This document shows, piece after piece, positions 7,569 through 16,100 of a stretch of 21,305 nt of DNA (the first letter of the stretch is position 1; every line of letters starts with the position of its first letter). A model generated the notes under the pieces. The model saw only the letters and a program-made list of their open reading frames with translations. It made no database searches and was not told the origin of the DNA. Source of the DNA: DATFKA01 sp042095835 (GTDB taxonomy: Bacteria; Bacteroidota; Bacteroidia; Chitinophagales; Saprospiraceae); the NCBI GenBank assembly GCA_042095835.1, contig JBELML010000111.1, positions 1 to 21,305 on the forward strand. Direction: 5' to 3'. The position numbers and the translations under genes were made by a program.

Positions 7569-7673
7569 TCTTCGGCATATAATATGATCAATGGAGTGTA
7601 GAAAGGCAAAAGTGCCGATCTAAATTATCCCTTGCTAAAGTCAATTGATCAGACCTAATGGCTTTGCCGAAGA
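7569..7673 (-). promoter_or_regulatory. Candidate structured leader RNA of prs
   Basis: Between the predicted prs transcript start (about 7682) and its ATG lie concentric inverted repeats. P1 is 9 perfect bp (TCTTCGGCA, 7673-7665, with TGCCGAAGA, 7577-7569). P2 is 8 perfect bp (TGATCAAT, 7651-7644, with ATTGATCA, 7592-7585). An apical 4-bp hairpin GGCA-CTTT-TGCC occupies 7616-7605. P1 and P2 are separated by a 13 x 7 internal loop. I do not recognise a known riboswitch class. P1 alone would be expected by chance several times in a window this size; the nesting and the leader position are what raise interest. Confidence 0.4.
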
Positions 7674-7688
7674 ACTATAAACCCAGGA

Positions 7689-7696
7689 CAAAGGTA
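7689..7696 (-). promoter_or_regulatory. Candidate prs promoter -7 element (TACCTTTG)
   Basis: Exact TAnnTTTG match on the minus strand, identical to the rplY element, about 156 bp upstream of the prs start codon. Upstream lies a 9-bp inverted repeat (TCGATCATT at 7714-7722 and AATGATCGA at 7767-7775) that could be an operator. Confidence 0.5.
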
Positions 7697-7825
7697 AAGG
7701 TTCTGAATTAAATTCGATCATTTAGAAGAGTGAGAATTATCCACACCTTCAGACGAAGAGTAGGTTAATGATCGAGAATAAGTCTCCTTTAGTCGATCAG
7801 CTTTTCCTCTTTTAGTGGCAATATC

Positions 7826-7833
7826 TACTTTTG
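7826..7833 (+). promoter_or_regulatory. Candidate promoter -7 element (TACTTTTG) for the NfeD-like gene
   Basis: Exact TAnnTTTG match on the plus strand, 68 bp upstream of the preferred ATG at 7902, in the divergent region shared with prs. No clear -33 box. Confidence 0.45.
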
Positions 7834-7901
7834 GAAGGTAACCATTTTAGCAAAACGAAAATATATGTAAGAAAGCCTACTCCTTGAAAATCATCGTTCT
7901 T

Positions 7902-8507
7902 ATGAGCATATTATTATTTTTAGACACTTTTGACTTACTCACCCTCACAGAGAAATTGCTCTGGAGTGTGGCGGTCATTTCTACGGTCTTACTGCTCGTA
8001 TTGACGGCAATGAGTTTTTTCGAGGAACATTCTGAAGAAACTTATCCAACTAAAACATCAAGGAATCCCTTAGATGCCAAAGTTGTTTTACTATTCTTTA
8101 CTTTCTTTGGTTGGGCTAGCATCTTGGCACATCTATGGGAGCCTTCTATTCCCAAAATTCTTGTGTATGGTCTGCCAGTAGGCATTATTGCTGCTATTGC
8201 GCCCATTGTATTGGGCCGACTGAAGATAAAATACACACTCAAGCCCGCTAGGGTAAATGGGTTTCAATTGCGGGAGGCCATCACCAGTACAGGAGAGGTA
8301 TTAGAATATATCCCTCCGGATATCAATGGTAAAGGGACCGTCCATCTTAATCTCCGTAATGCGCCTTATCAAATTAATGCAGTGAGTAAGAACGGAGAGC
8401 TGAGTGCCGGTGTACCCGTCAGGGTAGTAGCCATTCTCGATGATAATACAGTAGTGGTAGAGCCCTTAGATGGTCGAGCTCCAAATCTGCCTAATAAAGC
8501 CAATTAG
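7902..8507 (+). CDS. NfeD-like membrane protein with C-terminal OB fold
   Basis: A 201-residue membrane protein. Hydrophobic segments lie near the N-terminus (LLWSVAVISTVLLLVL region) and in the middle (VVLLFFTFFGWASI and ILVYGLPVGIIAAIAPIVL). A soluble C-terminal domain of about 75 residues has the G-EV-EYIPPDINGKGTVHL and AGVPVRVVAILDDNTVVVEPL pattern of NfeD/YqiJ OB folds. NfeD-type proteins usually accompany flotillin or stomatin-like proteins in membrane organisation; no flotillin gene is seen here. I chose the ATG at 7902; a TTG at 7884 would extend it by six residues. The stop codon overlaps the stop of the convergent thioredoxin gene by 4 nt. Family assignment is moderate, precise function unknown. 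Confidence 0.72.
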   Translation: MSILLFLDTFDLLTLTEKLLWSVAVISTVLLLVLTAMSFFEEHSEETYPTKTSRNPLDAKVVLLFFTFFGWASILAHLWEPSIPKILVYGLPVGIIAAIAPIVLGRLKIKYTLKPARVNGFQLREAITSTGEVLEYIPPDINGKGTVHLNLRNAPYQINAVSKNGELSAGVPVRVVAILDDNTVVVEPLDGRAPNLPNKAN

Positions 8508-9283
8508 TACAAGATCATATCAAATTTCCAGCGATAGGTTTTGGTGAGTGGATGTTGTGTACCCAAGGTTCTAAATAGGGCGACGCCCGTCTTTCTTGGT
8601 AATTCTTCAAAGTAAGTTTTGTCGATAGTTGTCGCCTCTATGATGAATTGGATCATCGCTTCAATATCACCATTTTGGGCAGCTAGTTGAGCGGCAGATA
8701 TCTTTTTGCCCACAGGGCTATCATCGGGTTGATGCTGAGCGAATACCGCCAAATCTTTGATATAATTGGCCTCATCGTAGAATTTATATCCCATAGAAAA
8801 ATCCTCGATGAGGAGAAGCGCTTTTTGTGGTTGTCCGTAGATAATATGCTGGGCAAGTGCCAAGCGCGCTTCCTTATGATCAGGGTTTTCCTTCGTGAAA
8901 TCTTCCAACTCTTTCAAAGCCATGCCGTCATTTTGTGCAAGTCGATCTAAAATATCTTGCAAACTCTCTTTTGCTGCGCTGGGTAAATACTCCTCCAGCC
9001 AATTCAAAATGGATGTTCTTGGTAGGGCACCCATAAATTCTGCGACCACTTCTCCTTTATGAAACAGTTTCACATTGGGTATGCTCATGACCTCATATTG
9101 CTGTGCCAGGGCTTGATGTTGCTCTGTATCAATTTTTACTAGGGACCATTTATCTTTTTGTTCCTCAGCAATTTCTTCAATGATTGGTCCCAAAACTTTA
9201 CATGGGCCGCACCATGAAGCCCAAAAGTCAACCACTACAGGCTGGTCAAAACTTTTATCGATTACTGTTTTCTGAAAATCCAT
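8504..9283 (-). CDS. Thioredoxin-domain protein with TPR-like C-terminus (YbbN/CnoX-like)
   Basis: A 259-residue cytoplasmic protein without a signal peptide. Residues 1 to about 105 are a thioredoxin fold with an intact redox motif W-C-G-P-C (Cys25, Cys28) and cis-proline Pro69 (SIPNV). The remainder is alpha-helical with TPR-like repeats, for example KENPDHKEARLALAQHII and the final KTYRWKFDMILY segment. This layout resembles YbbN/CnoX co-chaperones, which protect chaperonin clients; unlike E. coli CnoX (SQHC), the CxxC here should be redox-active. I chose the ATG at 9283 because it starts directly before the thioredoxin fold; the open frame extends 20 codons upstream into non-conserved sequence. 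Convergent with the NfeD-like gene, overlapping stops. Confidence 0.85.
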   Translation of the reverse strand: MDFQKTVIDKSFDQPVVVDFWASWCGPCKVLGPIIEEIAEEQKDKWSLVKIDTEQHQALAQQYEVMSIPNVKLFHKGEVVAEFMGALPRTSILNWLEEYLPSAAKESLQDILDRLAQNDGMALKELEDFTKENPDHKEARLALAQHIIYGQPQKALLLIEDFSMGYKFYDEANYIKDLAVFAQHQPDDSPVGKKISAAQLAAQNGDIEAMIQFIIEATTIDKTYFEELPRKTGVALFRTLGTQHPLTKTYRWKFDMILY

Positions 9284-9344
9284 GTATGTAAATTTTATAT
9301 TTTCTGCTAAGCTCCTGAGGAAAGGTTCGTGCCTCCAAGTCATA

Positions 9345-9372
9345 ATGTGCTATGTGCTATGTCTTATGTATA
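9345..9372. repeat. Short tandem heptamer repeat (ATGTGCT-like, 4 copies)
   Basis: Four consecutive 7-nt words: ATGTGCT, ATGTGCT, ATGTCTT, ATGTATA. It lies in the divergent region upstream of the thioredoxin gene, 50 bp before the octamer array starts. A similar 7-nt periodicity recurs at about 10330-10391. Confidence 0.6.
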
Positions 9373-9424
9373 CTTGCCAAAAGACGCGTATCTCACCCTT
9401 CCACCATACACACCTCAACAGCAC

Positions 9425-9635
9425 TATATTTCCACATCTCTATATCTCCATGTCACAATATCTTCAAATCACCACGTCCCTCACTCACCAAAACTCCAGC
9501 ACACTCACGAAAGGCTCTCAAACTCACTCTCATCTCCATACACACATCTCCATGTCAAAACATAGGGTCTCCATGTCACCACATCTCCACATCACTATGT
9601 CGCCACATCAAAAAATCCCCACATCACTATATCCA
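9425..9635. repeat. Second octamer repeat array, degenerate
   Basis: Built from the same word family as the array at 3959-4441: TATATTTC, CACATCTC, TATATCTC, CATGTCAC, AATATCTT, CAAATCAC and CACGTCCC run in phase from 9425. A degenerate middle (about 9481-9550) follows, then a second in-phase run from 9572 (CATGTCAC, CACATCTC, CACATCAC, TATGTCGC, CACATCAA). There is no 120-bp higher-order unit. It occupies most of the 438-bp divergent gap between the thioredoxin and barrel-protein genes; I see no gene or clear promoter there. Open frames on the plus strand are a side effect of stop-poor words. Confidence 0.88.
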
Positions 9636-9721
9636 CCTCAAAATAGGGGTACATCTTAGATAAATACATCCTTAAAGGGACAATTGTTTTTTATAAAAAT
9701 CATTCGACAAAACGGAATAAA

Positions 9722-10321
9722 ATGAAACAGCTGTACACGCTATTGATCTGCTTATTGACAGTCTTCGCTTATGCTCAAGAAGAAGAAACCCTGATCAAGG
9801 ACATTGAAATTATCGGTGTCTTTGGAGGACCCATTTTAGAGGTTGGCTCCATTAATGGAGAAGTGGGGCTTGATCTTGGAGGTGGAGGTGCCCTACTCCT
9901 CAATAACCTATTTATTGGAGGCTATGGTTTAGGTACGGACTACCCAGAAGTGACGATTGACGATGAGTCTTATAACTTAAGACTTCGTCACGGAGGGCTC
10001 TGGCTAGGCTACACTTCCAATCCTTACAAATTGACTCATTTCTATACTAGTGCTCGATTAGGTTGGGGTAAAACACAAATCCGAGGAAATGGTCCAGCCA
10101 TCGCCTCGGATCGTATTTTTGTCTTGACACCCGAAGTAGGTTTAGAGATTAATTTGACCAGATTTATGCGCCTAGCCATCACTGGCGGCTATCGGGTAGT
10201 CAGCGGTGTATCCAAACTACCAGGTTTCGATAATGGCGACTTCAGTAGCCCCGTAGGAGGACTCACTTTTCGCTTCGGTGGCTTTGCCAATGACTGGGGT
10301 GATCTAGGCTGGGATTGGTAA
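9722..10321 (+). CDS. Small outer-membrane beta-barrel-like protein
   Basis: A 199-residue exported protein. The signal peptide MKQLYTLLICLLTVFAYAQ has a likely cleavage after AYA or AQ. The mature part is rich in Gly and aromatic residues in alternating beta-strand patterns (LFIGGYGLGTDY, HGGLWLGYTS, FYTSARLGWGKTQ, LAITGGYRVVSG, GGLTFRFGGFAND), which suggests an 8-stranded or similar barrel. It does not end in a canonical terminal Phe; the last residue is Trp, still aromatic as in many barrel C-termini. I do not recognise a named family. The octamer array lies immediately upstream, and a strong hairpin follows the stop. Role could be structural or adhesion-related; this is not determinable. 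Confidence 0.75.
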   Translation: MKQLYTLLICLLTVFAYAQEEETLIKDIEIIGVFGGPILEVGSINGEVGLDLGGGGALLLNNLFIGGYGLGTDYPEVTIDDESYNLRLRHGGLWLGYTSNPYKLTHFYTSARLGWGKTQIRGNGPAIASDRIFVLTPEVGLEINLTRFMRLAITGGYRVVSGVSKLPGFDNGDFSSPVGGLTFRFGGFANDWGDLGWDW

Positions 10322-10333
10322 AACAAGTGTTAA

Positions 10334-10391
10334 ATGTCAGGTGCCAAATGTCCTTAGAGTTACATAGCACCTGACACTTGACACCTGGCAT
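10334..10391. terminator. Convergent-gene hairpin made of heptamer-like inverted repeats
   Basis: A 19-nt arm at 10334-10352 pairs with 10373-10391 at 17 of 19 positions (one G-U), loop 20 nt. An alternative perfect 10-bp stem, TGTCAGGTGC (10335-10344) with GCACCTGACA (10367-10376), competes with it. It lies between the stop codons of the barrel-protein gene and the metalloprotease gene, so it could end transcription from both sides, although no clear T-tract follows. The arms have a 7-nt periodicity (AAATGTC, AGGTGCC, AAATGTC). Confidence 0.55.
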
Positions 10392-10395
10392 ATCA

Positions 10396-12819
10396 CTAAT
10401 GTCCGCATCCAATCGGAGATCCATCTGGCATACTTGGAATCTCAGGTGTTTTATAATCACTTGGATCGGCTAGGAATTGCTTGATTTGTGTAGCTAGATA
10501 GAGGTAGTGTGCTTTATTGTTATTGCTTGCTGTCCCCATATTTGCGCTGTATTGTTCCGCAAGTTGCGTAACGGTGAGTAGCGCCGAAGCGGCAACCTGC
10601 TGCATGATATCCTTATCTCCTGCCAATCCTAGTAGATGCTGGACGGCTAGTTTTTCCGTCATACGACCGATTTCTTGGTTCATAGCAGAGGCACCTTCCT
10701 GAGGGCCAACCGTCTCTAGTAGACTCTCGTAAATCTCAAAGATATCGAGTTGAGCATTACTTCTTGCTTTCTGCTCGATGATTCTAGTGAGTCGTTGTGG
10801 ATTCAATAAGAATTGAATCGAAGTATTCGCTGAACTCTCCGCCGCACCAATAGGATCAAAAGTAATACCTGTGTGGATTTTGAAATGCTCTCTACCTCTG
10901 TTATAACCAACCGGCGGAGGAGGGATTAACTGAATGATCTCTTCTGGCAAGCTCAAATAGTCTGGTGAAAGGGTTGATAACAAGGATTCTAAAGCTTCCC
11001 TTTGCTTGTCGGCACTCACCATTTTATTGGGTATACTTCCATCTCCCTTGACGGCATAGGAATAATCTACACCACCGATCACCTTTGATACAGCTTCGAT
11101 CTGGTAGCGATGTGCGAGGTATAAAGGTACGAGTACACGCTCCAACTCGGTCATTGGGGTACCTTCTGGGATATTATTTTCACCAAAGTTGGCCAATGCC
11201 GTTTTTCTGACTTTTGATAAACGTGCTAGTTCATCCATAGGCCATTTCCCATTATCCCAAAGGTGGCCAAATGGTTGGGCCCCAAAAATTGGACGAGCGT
11301 CTCGGTCGGAGATGAATTTATAGCCCATCTCATCGTTTTCCTTTAGCAAATCTTTTAGCGCCTTTTCCTCATCTACATTATTTGGGAAGTCTTGGTAACC
11401 ATAGATGATCGTCCGCTTATCCCAATCGCCTATACCGACATCATAAGCATCGGAGAAATCAATTTCTCCCTGATCATTCAGTTGGATATAAGGATGTGGA
11501 TAATCCATCACTGAACCTCTATCGTTGTAGGTCGCTGCAAAGTTGTGTACAATGCCTAAGGTATGACCAACCTCATGTGCGGAAAGTTGACGCAAGCGAG
11601 CAAGAGCCATTTCTTTTAGTCTAGGATCCGCATTAGTGCCGTCTTCGTAGGCTTCTACTAAACCTTGTGCAATTAAGAAATCTTGGCGTACACGTAGAGA
11701 TCCCAGTAGTACATGGCCTTTGATGATTTCTCCAGTGCGAGGATCAACTACCGAACTACCATAAGACCATCCTCTGGTGGAGCGATGTACCCAGTTGATG
11801 ACATTGTAGCGGAGGTCCATAGGATCAGCTCCTTCGGGCAGTACTTTTACCTGAAAGGCATCTTTGTATCCTGCCGCTTCGTAGGCTTGGTTCCACCAAC
11901 TAGCACCTTCGATTAAAGCAGATTTGATAGGCTCTGGTGCACCTCTATCTAGATAGTAAACAATGGGTTCTACTGCCTCACTTACTGCTGCGGTAGGGTT
12001 TTTCTTTTCTAGTCGATGTCTGCGAATATACCTTTTGACTAATGGTTGATCAATTGGAGTGGCATAGTCCTGATAGATGATGCCGTAGTATCCTGAGCGT
12101 GGATCCATTACTCGTGGCTCATAATTGTCATCAGGCAGCTCCACAAAGCTGTGGTGCATTCTCACGGTTACCGCATCAGCAGTAGGTGTTACGGAGCGGA
12201 TATTCCCACCTTTAGCACTACCTGTAAGCGTGATTCTAGCTTCAAACTCTGAGTTCTTTGGGAAGTTTTTAGTGCGCTCCAAGTACATGCTAGAGCGGCT
12301 TTTATCAACCCTATAGGACCCTTGTTTTCCTCTTTGTAGTCGGTTGGCTACACCGTGTGCATCTCTCAAAAGAAAATCTGAAAGGTCAATTAATACCTTG
12401 CCATCTTCTTGAGCGACGGCTTTGAAACCCCAGATGACAGATTGGGCAAAAGCTTCTTTTACAGATTTGGCCTCGTCTGGATTGTCACTGACGGCACGAT
12501 AGTCATAGTTAGGTTGGACCATCAGGATTTTGGGACCGGCTTGTACAAACTGCACTACTTTAGAGCTTCCCAATTGATTGCGATCTAGCCCAATATCATT
12601 AGAGCCAACTCCTGCCGGTAAACCACTGACGTAGAGGAACTCTTCGTTGAATTTATCAACTTCTAGCCAGATTTTATCAGTCCCCTGATCATAATAGTAA
12701 TTGAAGTAACCTTCATAGGCTTGCATGCCTTCGGTCTTTTCAGCAATACTCGTTTGAGCATTTAGAGCGGAGGCAAAAGCCAAGCACATAAAACATGCAA
12801 AAAGCGTATTCTTAAACAT
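10396..12819 (-). CDS. Secreted zinc metalloprotease, DUF5117/DUF5118 family
   Basis: An 807-residue exported zincin. The signal peptide is MFKNTLFACFMCLAFASALNAQ. The N-terminal region (about 35-110) matches DUF5118/DUF5117, with the conserved YFNYYYDQGTDKIWLEV and FLYVSGLPAGVGSNDIGLDR segments. The metzincin-type zinc motif is H-E-V-G-H-T-L-G-I-V-H-N with His415, Glu416, His419 and His425, followed by an S-V-M-D-Y-P Met-turn. This HExxHxxGxxH site implies an active protease. A long helical C-terminal half (DUF4953-like) follows. There is no recognisable T9SS C-terminal domain, so it is probably periplasmic. The family is widespread in Bacteroidetes with unknown physiological substrates. It is transcribed divergently from the giant T9SS cargo gene, which suggests, but does not prove, shared envelope context. 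Confidence 0.9.
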   Translation of the reverse strand: MFKNTLFACFMCLAFASALNAQTSIAEKTEGMQAYEGYFNYYYDQGTDKIWLEVDKFNEEFLYVSGLPAGVGSNDIGLDRNQLGSSKVVQFVQAGPKILMVQPNYDYRAVSDNPDEAKSVKEAFAQSVIWGFKAVAQEDGKVLIDLSDFLLRDAHGVANRLQRGKQGSYRVDKSRSSMYLERTKNFPKNSEFEARITLTGSAKGGNIRSVTPTADAVTVRMHHSFVELPDDNYEPRVMDPRSGYYGIIYQDYATPIDQPLVKRYIRRHRLEKKNPTAAVSEAVEPIVYYLDRGAPEPIKSALIEGASWWNQAYEAAGYKDAFQVKVLPEGADPMDLRYNVINWVHRSTRGWSYGSSVVDPRTGEIIKGHVLLGSLRVRQDFLIAQGLVEAYEDGTNADPRLKEMALARLRQLSAHEVGHTLGIVHNFAATYNDRGSVMDYPHPYIQLNDQGEIDFSDAYDVGIGDWDKRTIIYGYQDFPNNVDEEKALKDLLKENDEMGYKFISDRDARPIFGAQPFGHLWDNGKWPMDELARLSKVRKTALANFGENNIPEGTPMTELERVLVPLYLAHRYQIEAVSKVIGGVDYSYAVKGDGSIPNKMVSADKQREALESLLSTLSPDYLSLPEEIIQLIPPPPVGYNRGREHFKIHTGITFDPIGAAESSANTSIQFLLNPQRLTRIIEQKARSNAQLDIFEIYESLLETVGPQEGASAMNQEIGRMTEKLAVQHLLGLAGDKDIMQQVAASALLTVTQLAEQYSANMGTASNNNKAHYLYLATQIKQFLADPSDYKTPEIPSMPDGSPIGCGH

Positions 12820-13177
12820 GATTGTTTTTTATAATGAAGTTGTTTAGGAACCCATTGAGGAGTTTTAAAACAATTTCAATGAATGAATCGAAATCAAAAT
12901 AGTAATGACTTTCATAAAGTCATTTTTTGAAGCCGAAAAGATACTGAAAAATCTCCGACCTTCCTTTAGTCATTAGGCTACATAGTCCTTGTTTTGGTCG
13001 ACGATGATGGCCATTTCAAAAATCGGCACGATCCTTGCTTCTTCTCCTTTAGGAAATATTATAATTTTTTTAAATACAATGTTTCGGCGCTGATGTTAAT
13101 GGCTTCTACTTGCAAAAGTAGGTTGATCATCAGTAAGATAACCTCTAAAATGCCGAGCTAAACAAAGAGACCATACT
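12820..13177. other. Divergent intergenic region with two hairpins
   Basis: This 358-bp gap between the divergent metalloprotease and T9SS-cargo genes holds no credible gene and no exact TAnnTTTG element. Two structures are visible. One is a terminator-like hairpin AATGACTTT-CAT-AAAGTCATT (12904-12924) followed by a T-run to 12928. The other is CTACTT-GCAA-AAGTAG (13106-13121) with a GNRA-type loop, enclosed by TGATG (13091-13095) and CATCA (13128-13132), in the probable 5' leader of the giant gene. Confidence 0.6.
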
Positions 13178-16100
13178 ATGAGGATGGTACAGAGAAAACA
13201 ACAAAGGAAAATTTGGTTGACTACACCCAAGCAATGGATCGCATTGATGTGCTTTCTTGTTTTAGGTGTTTTGAGCGGGCAAGCACAAAGTAGCAATTGT
13301 GGTTGCTCAGATGATGTCATTGTCAAATTGGATGAAAACTGCAATTTTGAGCTTACCGTAGAAAATGTACAAGCTGGAACCTGCCCCGATGGCTCTATGG
13401 TCATCGTAGATGATGGGAATAACCTCAACGGCGGTATTATTGATTGCGCTGGAGAGTTCCCTTATGGAATCTATCAAGGCGAGCACCTGATCTGCTGGGG
13501 TACGGTTATCGCTGAAGATAAATCTGGACCCATTGTGATGGGCACTATTTCTCCGAATGACACCATTGAGTGTCATCTCATTGATAATATCCTCAACAAT
13601 CCGGAGACAATTAATCCCGAAGAGAAATATTATATGGGCGAAATCCTATTTAGAGATAATTGTAGCGCCTGCGATTGTTATATCAACAAAACCTTTAGCG
13701 ATTTTCTTGAATATGCCGATTGTGAAGAAACTTTAGACAATAATGTATATGCCCGCTTAGTCAGAAAATGGACTGCTATTGATTGTGAGGGCTACACCAC
13801 AACTGCAGACCAAGTTTTTGTAGTTGTTCGACCAGATTTAGATGATTTAATCAAAGTAGCAGATACTACTATTCAGACTTGTAATGCTGCGGATACCGTA
13901 CTCTTGACTCAATATCCGTTTTGGATTGATGTTTTTGGAGATTCTGTTTATTTGGACCAAGTTACCTGTAACTATGGTGTCAATGTAGAGAACGAGGCAT
14001 TCCCTAATTGCAATGATGGTAGCTACAAGCAGATCAATACCGTAAAGGTGTTTGATTGGTGTGCAGGTGGTAGCTTTTATGTGGATACTTTTATCGTAAA
14101 GGTGGGTGACTTTGAAGGGCCACGCGTGACGCGTAATGCTTTTCAGGTAGATAGTACTACTGTTTTTGAGGATTTGGCCAGAGATGTAGACCGAGATTCC
14201 TTGAAAGCAATTTTTGAGGCTGGAAAAATGCGGACGATATCTATTGGTCCCTCGGAGTGTTCTGCTTCTCTTTCCTTGCAATTACAAACTTTGCGGATTA
14301 CCCTCGGCTTCGGTATCGAAGACTGTAATAATCTATATTCTAATATTCAAATTTTCTCCTACGCACCACAAACAAAAGTAGGTGTTGAGAATGGCGATAC
14401 CGCTTGGGTGAAAACGAATTATCCCATGTATAATGGTGTAGCGGCAGGTATCCCAGTGGGTATTCATGCCATGCGTTTGGAGCTGATCGATGATTGTGGC
14501 AATGTATCTACTGCCTTAGTTTTCTTTATGGTCAAGGATCAGATAGCACCCGTTATGAAATGTGATGACCAATTGCGCATTACCTTAACAGAAAATGCTC
14601 CACTCACCTTCGATCGGCAGGCTTACTCGAGATTGGATGCTGTAGATGTAGATGAAGGCAGTTTTGATAACTGTGAGCTAGGGTTTCTCAAAATCAGAAG
14701 AAGTGTCGATGACTTGGGTGCTTGTCAAGCTTTCTTTATTGATCTAGGCTATGATGCCAATAATGATGGTGAAATTGATGAGGAAGATTGGTTTGATGAG
14801 AATGAGAATGGCGTTTTTGATTCAGATACAGAGTTTAAATGGGAATATAAAGATAGTACCTGGTTTACCCCTTGGAGAGATTATGCCGAATTCTTCTGTT
14901 GTGACGTCGACCAAAGTATTGTGATTGAGCTAGGTGGATGGGACGAAGCAAGGAATCCTCTAACTTTTGAGAAAGAAAGGAACCTCAACTATTGCTGGCA
15001 GACCACTATAATTGAGGATGCTACTATCCCTTCTCTGCTTCCGCTGCCTGTAGAATATATCAAGTGTACCGAGTCGATTATGGATCAACTCAGAGACGGG
15101 CCTCTAGAAGGGGCACATTTGGATAGCATCCGCGCTCGATTTGGAGAGACACTACCTTATGGAATCTTCTGCGGTGGTGTAGAATTGAAAGAAAAACTAG
15201 TCGATAATCGCGACCATTGCGGGTTTGGTAGAATAGATCGCGTCATCGAAGCGATTAAAGTGACAGCACTTAAAGATTCGGCAGTCGGCACTTTGGTACA
15301 AACCATCTATGTAAAAGAAGTATTTGATTATAACGTTTGTTTTCCTGCCGATCAAACCTATACCTGTGAGGAAAACCTGGATTCCATCCCAGGTATTAGC
15401 TATGAGTCTAATGGCTGCGATCTTTTTGCGCTTTCTCATGTCGATGAGCAGTTTGATGCGGTCGGAGATATAGATGCTTGTTTTAAGATTTTTCGGACTT
15501 ATCGAGTGATCAATTGGTGCGAATATGATGGAGCCTCTGCACCTGTGATTGTAGGTAGAGATTGGGATTCCTGGAACGGGTGTGACGAAGGCGATGACCC
15601 CGAAGCAGACCCTTTGCCAGAGTATAATATCAATCCTCTTAATCCTGACGGAGACGGTCATCCTGGTGACGAGGGCATCTGCATCATCGTAGATATCGAT
15701 TATCAAGATAACAATCGAGACATTGTCTATTATGATCGCAATGCTAATCCATTTGATAATATCCCTGATGATACCGTGAATACAGAGATTATAGAAGGAT
15801 ATTGGTGGAAAGTGGTCAGTGGAAATAGTGATCCTACCCATCCTCTTTATGGTTCGAATGGCTACAAGTGTAGTACCGAAGGGGTTTGGAACAATGATAA
15901 TAACAATACCAATGGACCTGACTTTGCCGATGATGATGACTATCGCTACGGATCACACGGTTTCTGGCAGTATACGCAACACATCAAAGTAAGTGATGGT
16001 GAAGCACCAACGGTAAGCATGGAGGTCGCAGATACGATTAAGACCACCAAAGCAACTATTTGTGAGGCCGATGTGACCATGCGAATTATTGCAGATGACA

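Noticed and set aside
7737..7745. Chromosomal replication origin
   Set aside because: Only one perfect DnaA box is present and no unwinding element or dnaA/dnaN context is seen; kept only as a low-level observation.
9282..9663. Overlapping plus-strand open frames in the second array
   Set aside because: Three frames are open at once with repetitive His/Ser/Thr/Pro content, the signature of low-complexity DNA rather than a gene.
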